DNA of 36,872 bases, from positions 1-36,872 of the forward strand of contig JBEGVB010000122.1 of NCBI GenBank assembly GCA_041178545.1, in the 5' to 3' direction. The DNA comes from JBEATZ01 sp041178545. Its GTDB lineage: Bacteria > Planctomycetota > UBA1135 > UBA2386. The notes beneath the pieces were generated by a model that worked only from the letters and a program-made list of their open reading frames with translations, was not told where the DNA came from and searched no databases. Both the position numbers and the translations under genes were made by a program. Numbering within the stretch: the first letter of the stretch is position 1; every line of letters begins with the position of its first letter. Positions 32,657-36,872 of the stretch are shown in pieces.

Positions 32657-34093
32657 CTACATGCGATAGGGAATCAGGTCCTCGTCCGTCGCCGACTCGC
32701 CCAGGCGGTCGTCCACGAGCGCGCGGTCGACCTTGAGTTGCTGCCCGCGCAGCTCGCTCGCCTGGAAGGAGAGGTCCTCGAGGCACTTCTCGAGGATCGT
32801 CATGAGGCGGCGGGCGCCGATGTCCTGCTGGCTGCGGTTGGCGCGGAACGCCAGCTCGGCCAGGCGTGCCACGCCGTCGGCGGTGAACTCCAGCGTCACC
32901 CCCTCGGTGGCGAACAGGGCCTGGTACTGGCGCACGAGGCTGTTGCGCGGCTCGGTGAGGATGCGCACGAAGTCTGCCTCGGTCAGCGACTGGAGCGCCA
33001 CACGCACCGGGAAGCGTCCCTGCAGCTCGGGGATGAGCTCGCTCGGCTTGTGCAGGTGGAACGCGCCCGCGGCGATGAACAGCACGTGGTCGGTGCGCAC
33101 GTTGCCGTAGCGCGTGTACACCGCGCAGCCCTCGACCACGCTCAACAGGTCGCGCTGCACGCCCTCGCGGCTCACGTCGGGACCGTCGGTCGCGCCGCCG
33201 CCGACGATCTTGTCGATCTCGTCGATGAACACGATGCCGTCGTTCTGGGCGCGGTCGAGCGCCTCCTGCACGATGGCGTCCTGGTCGATCAGCTTGTCCG
33301 CCTCCTCCTCCTGCAGTGCGGCGCGCGCCTCCGCCACCCGCAGCTTGCGGACGCGCGTCTTCGGGCCGCTCGACCGGCCCCAGAGCTCCTGCAGCGCCTG
33401 CGCGTCGATGCCCATGGTCTCGTTGCCCTGTGGCCCCATGATGCTCAGTGCCTGCGGCCGGGTGTCGCGCACCTCGACCTCGACCACCTGGTCCTCCAGT
33501 GCACCGCTGCGCAGCGACTCGCGCAGCCCGGCGCGTTCTGCCTCCCGCTGCAGTTCCTCGTCGGAGGGCTCCAGCGAGGACTGGCCAGCCTGGCCGTAGG
33601 GCGCCGGTCGCCACAAGCCGCCCACCATGGTTCCTCCCCGCGGGAAGTCGCTGCCGTAGAGGCCCGCAGCTGCGGCCATGGCGTGGAAGATCCGGTCCTC
33701 GGCGGCCGCGGCGGCCTTGCCGGAGACGGCGGTCACCTGCTCGGTGCGGACCAGGGCGACGGCTGCCTCGACGAGGTCGCGCACCATCGACTCCACGTCG
33801 CGGCCGTGGTAGCCGACCTCGCTGTACTTGGTCGCCTCCACCTTCACGAACGGTGCGCGTGCAAGGGATGCGAGCCGACGCGCGATCTCGGTCTTGCCCA
33901 CGCCCGTGGGGCCGATGAGCAGGATGTTCTTGGGGTAGACGTCGGCCGCAAGCGAGGCGCTCAGCTGGCGTCGCCGCCAACGGTTGCGCAGGGCGACGGC
34001 CACGGCGCGCTTGGCCTTTGCCTGGCCGACGATGTACTCGTCGAGGCGGCTGGTGGTCTCGCGAGGGGTGAGGTGCGTGCCGTCGAGGTTCAT
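32657..34093 (-). CDS. hslU: ATP-dependent protease ATPase subunit HslU
   Basis: The 478-residue AAA+ unfoldase normally pairs with the HslV peptidase. It starts MNLDGTHLTPRETTSRLDEY and IVGQAKAKRAVAVALRNRWR, the family N-terminus. Walker A is GPTGVGKT (61-68), the pore region is in SEVGYHGRDVESMVRDLVE, and Walker B is in IVFIDEIDKIVGGG. The intermediate domain (about 110-260) is longer than in E. coli and Gly/Arg-rich. Sensor 2 (QDIGARRLMTILE) and the end DEDLIPYRM match HslU. TATGCT at 34105-34110 lies 11 bases before the ATG and may be a -10 element. hslV is not adjacent and is not in this window. Confidence 0.95.
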   Translation of the reverse strand: MNLDGTHLTPRETTSRLDEYIVGQAKAKRAVAVALRNRWRRRQLSASLAADVYPKNILLIGPTGVGKTEIARRLASLARAPFVKVEATKYSEVGYHGRDVESMVRDLVEAAVALVRTEQVTAVSGKAAAAAEDRIFHAMAAAAGLYGSDFPRGGTMVGGLWRPAPYGQAGQSSLEPSDEELQREAERAGLRESLRSGALEDQVVEVEVRDTRPQALSIMGPQGNETMGIDAQALQELWGRSSGPKTRVRKLRVAEARAALQEEEADKLIDQDAIVQEALDRAQNDGIVFIDEIDKIVGGGATDGPDVSREGVQRDLLSVVEGCAVYTRYGNVRTDHVLFIAAGAFHLHKPSELIPELQGRFPVRVALQSLTEADFVRILTEPRNSLVRQYQALFATEGVTLEFTADGVARLAELAFRANRSQQDIGARRLMTILEKCLEDLSFQASELRGQQLKVDRALVDDRLGESATDEDLIPYRM

Positions 34094-34104
34094 GCGGGGC
34101 GAAG

Positions 34105-34110
34105 AGCATA
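34105..34110 (-). promoter_or_regulatory. -10-like hexamer before hslU
   Basis: TATGCT on the minus strand lies 11 bases upstream of the hslU ATG, with no SD in between. A nearly leaderless transcript is possible. Confidence 0.25.
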
Positions 34111-34148
34111 GCTGCGCGCCCGTGCCAGCACCTCGGCGGTCTGGCTCC

Positions 34149-35234
34149 TCACAGGAACCGCACCACGGGCACGGCGAAGCTCACCGTGCCCACGGGCGAA
34201 GCAGGGTCGCTGGCATGGGCGATGCGGACCACGGTGGGCGAGGGCAGCGCCGGGAGCGGCGTCTGCAGCGTGCTGCCGTCCGAGAGCGCATACGATCCTG
34301 ACACGGCGTCGAGGCTGCCCTGCTGCAGCCACAGGCGCTGTCCCGGCGGCAGCAACGGGAGCGCGAGGGAGCCAGCATGGTCGCCGCCCGTGCCCGTGGT
34401 GCCGGGCAGGAGCTGCCAGAACTCGCCCGTGGTGAGGAGGGTGCAGCCTGCAGCACCGGGCAACTGCGCGAGCGGGTTGCCGAGCCCCACGGCGAGTGCG
34501 ACGAACACGCGGCCGGTGCCGTCGTCGGGCACCCCGTTGCGCATCGTGGTGTCGATACGCGTGCCGGTCGGCCCGCGCCACAGGCTGAGGGTCGAGGTGC
34601 ACGAGGTCGTGGTTCCCGGCGCGGCACAGCCGGCGCCGAAGCGGAAGCCCGGGGCCTCGTTCCAGCCGTCGGTCCGCAACTCGTGGGCGTCGAGGTAGAC
34701 GCTGAAGTTGCGGTTCGCACCGGCAGCCGTGGTGTTGCCGTGGACGACCACGTCGAGGCACACGGTGCCTCCGGTGGCCGGCACCACGAACGGGGTGGCG
34801 AAGGGAATGAGGTACTCGGCCGTGAGGGCGGGGTCGAGGAGCGGACGGTCCACGGCCGGGAACTGCAGCACGGTGCGCGGCAGCACCACCTGCGGTGTCG
34901 TGCCCTCGTTGGTGGCGAAGGTGGTGGAGGCACTGGTGGGCGTGCGTGGGCTCATGGACACGCGCACCTCCAGCTCGCTCTGGAACGCGTCGACGGTTCC
35001 GCGCACGGTCGCGGCGTCGCGTCGGTAGGCGATGCCGTGCAGGACCGAGCCGCCGGGGAGGTCGCCGTGCAGGGACTGCAGCCGCATCGCGGCGCGACCC
35101 AGCGGGTAGCTGGTGGAACTGCTGCCCTCGTGTGCGGCCCGGTCCGTCGGCGAGTGCAGCGCGGACTGGCTGCGCGCCATGCTGGCGTGGGCAGCGACGA
35201 GAGTCAGCGCGATCGAAATCAAACAAGCGTTCAT
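34149..35234 (-). CDS. Secreted protein, lineage-specific, function unknown
   Basis: The 361-residue precursor starts at ATG 35234, with AAGGAG at 35241-35246 six bases upstream. The signal peptide is MNACLISIALTLVAAHASMA, cleavage near ARSQS. The first part includes YPLGRAAMRLQSLHGDLPGG and SMSPRTPTSASTTFATNEGT, then VCLDVVVHGNTTAAG. I recall this arrangement from families of exported Planctomycetota proteins. The second part begins FGAGCAAPGTTTSC and ends in a beta domain with QLPGAAGCTLLTTG and PLLPPGQRLWLQQG, related in pattern to the C-terminal domain of the protein at 22492-23544. Four or more cysteines may form disulfides. Function is unknown. Confidence 0.8.
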   Translation of the reverse strand: MNACLISIALTLVAAHASMARSQSALHSPTDRAAHEGSSSTSYPLGRAAMRLQSLHGDLPGGSVLHGIAYRRDAATVRGTVDAFQSELEVRVSMSPRTPTSASTTFATNEGTTPQVVLPRTVLQFPAVDRPLLDPALTAEYLIPFATPFVVPATGGTVCLDVVVHGNTTAAGANRNFSVYLDAHELRTDGWNEAPGFRFGAGCAAPGTTTSCTSTLSLWRGPTGTRIDTTMRNGVPDDGTGRVFVALAVGLGNPLAQLPGAAGCTLLTTGEFWQLLPGTTGTGGDHAGSLALPLLPPGQRLWLQQGSLDAVSGSYALSDGSTLQTPLPALPSPTVVRIAHASDPASPVGTVSFAVPVVRFL

Positions 35235-35240
35235 GGGGAG

Positions 35241-35246
35241 CTCCTT
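35241..35246 (-). promoter_or_regulatory. Consensus Shine-Dalgarno of the secreted protein gene
   Basis: AAGGAG on the minus strand lies six bases before the ATG at 35234 and fixes this start. Confidence 0.7.
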
Positions 35247-35326
35247 GCGGTCCCGGGCACTCCGGGAGCCTGCCCCGTTGGGGAACGGCCGAACTCGGTT
35301 CGTCCCGCGCAGGTGAAAAAATCGTT

Positions 35327-35354
35327 TTGCGTCCCTGCGCGCACTTCCTATCCT
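35327..35354 (+). promoter_or_regulatory. Possible promoter of the ATP synthase operon
   Basis: TTGCGT (35327-35332) and TATCCT (35349-35354) have a 16-base spacer and lie 30 bases before the ATG at 35385. An AT-rich run (35315-35328) overlaps the -35 region and stands out in this GC-rich DNA. The region is divergent from the secreted protein gene. Confidence 0.45.
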
Positions 35355-35384
35355 GCTCGCCCTCGTTCCACGCTCTTTCGAAGG

Positions 35385-35648
35385 ATGGCCCTGAAGCCCC
35401 AAACCACAGGACACTCCGCGCGCGGGCTCAGCGCGGGGCTCACCTTTGCCGTCGTGGTCGCACTCTTCACCTGGTGCGGCCTCTGGATCGACGGGAAGGC
35501 GGGCACCCAGCCGCTGTTCGTGCTGCTGGGCGTGTTCCTCGGGCTCCTCGGGGGCACCATCCACATGCTCCGCGTCCTCTCACCGGGGGGCCTTCCGTTC
35601 CGCAGGAAGCCGCCGGGGTCGGGCGCGAGCGACTTGCCCCGTCCGTGA
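35385..35648 (+). CDS. atpZ: AtpZ/AtpI-like small membrane protein
   Basis: The 87-residue protein has two hydrophobic segments (AGLTFAVVVALFTWCGLWID and PLFVLLGVFLGLLGGTIHML) joined by a short GKAGTQ turn, the layout of the AtpZ family that precedes ATP synthase genes. It ends in a basic, Pro-rich tail. Its role is unclear; assembly of the c-ring or ion uptake has been proposed for this family. AAGG is immediately before the ATG. Its stop overlaps the start of the next gene as GTGA. Confidence 0.82.
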   Translation: MALKPQTTGHSARGLSAGLTFAVVVALFTWCGLWIDGKAGTQPLFVLLGVFLGLLGGTIHMLRVLSPGGLPFRRKPPGSGASDLPRP

Positions 35649-36184
35649 CCTCTTCTGCCATGCAACCCGTAACCTCCGCCGCACCCGCTGCCACTGCCCA
35701 ACGCGACCTCGCGTTCGCGGCGGTGCGTTTCGGCTGGCTGTGCGCGGCACCGGTTGCCCTGCTCGTCTATGCGAGCGGCTTGGTTCCTGCGGAGCACCGC
35801 ACCTTCGTTGTGCTGGGTGCGGCAGCGGCCTTGCTGAGTCCGGTGCTCCTGCTGCCGTTGCAGCGGCGGGCCATGAGCCGCAGTACCTCTGCCGCCAACT
35901 CGCTCCTGTTTCAGGCGACCCTGCAGGCCGGCATGCTGGTGAAACTGCTGGTGGTGGGTGGCGGCACCTTGGCCCTTACCCTTGCCAGCGTGAAATTCGG
36001 TTCCATCGCCGTCTTTGCGCTCGTGTTCCTCGGGGTGGCCATGATCGGTCAGGTCGCCTCCGCCTGCCACATGGCTCGCTCGCTGGCGCAGCGCGCCCGT
36101 AGTGGTGAGTCCTCGTCTCTCCCCGTCTCGGACCGCGGCTCGGTTGCCGCTCCTGTCGCGACGGGAGCATCGTCCTCCTCCTGA
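35645..36184 (+). CDS. ATP synthase subunit I-like membrane protein
   Basis: The 179-residue protein begins at GTG 35645, overlapping the atpZ-like stop; ATG 35660 would give 174 residues and is equally possible. It has four hydrophobic segments between about residues 25 and 145, including VVLGAAAALLSPVLLLPL and IAVFALVFLGVAMIGQV, which fits the ATP_synt_I group. A Ser-rich hydrophilic tail follows. No catalytic motif is expected. Its place between atpZ and atpB supports an assembly role in the F-type ATP synthase. Confidence 0.7.
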   Translation: MTSSAMQPVTSAAPAATAQRDLAFAAVRFGWLCAAPVALLVYASGLVPAEHRTFVVLGAAAALLSPVLLLPLQRRAMSRSTSAANSLLFQATLQAGMLVKLLVVGGGTLALTLASVKFGSIAVFALVFLGVAMIGQVASACHMARSLAQRARSGESSSLPVSDRGSVAAPVATGASSSS

Positions 36185-36188
36185 TCCC

Positions 36189-36872
36189 ATGCGTCCCATC
36201 GCCCTGCTCCTGATCGCCCTGGTCGGCTTCCTGGCCGCAGGGACCTTCACGGACCGCGCCTCCGCGCAGGAACCACTGCATGCTGCAGGTGCTGCGCAGG
36301 ACCCTGCTGCCGGAGCGGCATCCTCGGACCAAGGCCATGGCGCGAAGACCATGGAGATGGACAACGCGCAGTTCTTCAAGAAGCAGTACGAGCACAACGT
36401 GCCGTACGTGCTGTTCGTGCCTGAGATCACCGGCAACCCGGAGACGGACAAGCTGTTCTCGTTCTACAACGTGAACAAGTTCCAGTGGATCGCCCTGGCC
36501 ATCTGCCTGGTGATCTTTCTCCGGGTCAAGGCGAGCTTCCGCAAGCAGGGCGAGGTCGGCTTCGTGACCCGCGTGTTCCGAGGCTGGTGCCGTTGGATCC
36601 GCGACGAGATGGTCTACCCGGTCCTCGGCGAGGAGGAGGGCAAGCAGTTCGCGCCCTACTTCATCTTCCTGTTCTTCTTCGTCGCCACCATGAACGTGGT
36701 CGGCATGGTCCCAAGCGGTGGGCCGATCAGCACCTACACGGCCACCGGCACGCCCTACGTCACCGGCGCTTTGGCCCTGATCACCCTCGTCACCATGCTG
36801 TTCTTCGGCATGAAGCAGAACGGTGTGGTCGGCTTCTTCAAGGGGCTCCTTCCCCACGGCCTGCCAGCCCCG
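36189..36872 (+). CDS. atpB: F-type ATP synthase subunit a, 3'-partial
   Basis: The 228 visible residues run off the window end. The first 27 residues look like a cleavable signal peptide (MRPIALLLIALVGFLAAGTF, cleavage near ASAQ), then a 30-residue Ala/Gly/Gln-rich stretch and FFKKQYEHNVPYVLFVPEIT. Membrane segments follow, with FQWIALAICLVIFL, FIFLFFFVATMNVVGMVP and an Ala/Leu-rich helix; TATGTPYVTGALALITLV is the typical subunit a segment. The conserved arginine helix would lie beyond the window. An N-terminal signal-like extension is known from some bacterial phyla. It follows the subunit I gene by four bases. Confidence 0.9.
   Translation, partial: MRPIALLLIALVGFLAAGTFTDRASAQEPLHAAGAAQDPAAGAASSDQGHGAKTMEMDNAQFFKKQYEHNVPYVLFVPEITGNPETDKLFSFYNVNKFQWIALAICLVIFLRVKASFRKQGEVGFVTRVFRGWCRWIRDEMVYPVLGEEEGKQFAPYFIFLFFFVATMNVVGMVPSGGPISTYTATGTPYVTGALALITLVTMLFFGMKQNGVVGFFKGLLPHGLPAP

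Noticed and set aside
1..36872. CRISPR arrays, tRNA/rRNA genes, insertion sequences, prophage or defence genes
   Set aside because: No regularly spaced repeats, RNA gene signatures, transposase or integrase motifs were seen on either strand by reading.

Overview
The window is very GC-rich, tightly packed bacterial DNA with almost no non-coding space. No tRNA, rRNA, insertion sequence, integrase or CRISPR array was seen. The best guess at origin is a Planctomycetota-like bacterium. Two secreted proteins (22492-23544 and 34149-35234) carry C-terminal domains of a lineage-restricted type, there are many Sec-exported or lipoprotein-type proteins, and many start codons lack a Shine-Dalgarno sequence. 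This assignment rests on recalled family resemblance, not on a search.

Layout. (1) 3-1625: 3' part of a five-heme cytochrome c whose start lies outside the window. (2) 1665-11498: a glycogen island. glgC (minus) diverges from a plus-strand run of debranching enzyme (GH133), GH57 amylase-like enzyme, a 1399-residue fusion of a GT3 glycogen synthase to a GT35 glycogen phosphorylase, and a MerR-like HTH/TPR protein. (3) 11620-12138: a small, extremely Arg-rich exported protein. (4) 12286-17458: a surface-polysaccharide-type set, GT4, then a degenerate GT2-like domain joined to a long coiled coil, then a second GT4. (5) 17534-19255: an S46 dipeptidyl-peptidase, ended by a strong hairpin. (6) 19365-21662 (minus): NUDIX/DUF4743, stand-alone LON substrate-binding domain, NadR-like P-loop protein. 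(7) 21759-27927: YCII lipoprotein, DUF4397 secreted protein (minus), HEAT/vWA protein, FAD-dependent lipoprotein, TraB/TIKI-like secreted protein. (8) 27940-35234 (minus): secreted protein, hslU, ndk, NFACT/RqcH-like protein, M28 peptidase, OafA-like acyltransferase. (9) 35385-end (plus): atpZ-like and atpI-like genes followed by a 3'-truncated atpB, the start of an F-type ATP synthase operon.

How the genes work together. GlgC would make ADP-glucose, the GT3 half of the fusion would extend the glucan, the GT35 half would phosphorolyse it, and the debranching and GH57 enzymes would handle branch stubs and linear chains. The HTH/TPR gene follows the fusion and may regulate or scaffold this block. 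No branching enzyme is visible. HslU, RqcH-like, LON-domain and peptidase genes give the right half a protein-turnover flavour.

The most notable items are the synthase-phosphorylase fusion next to glgC, the pseudo-glycosyltransferase/coiled-coil protein between two GT4 genes, and a repeated TAnnCT-type -10 hexamer close to start codons that lack an SD.
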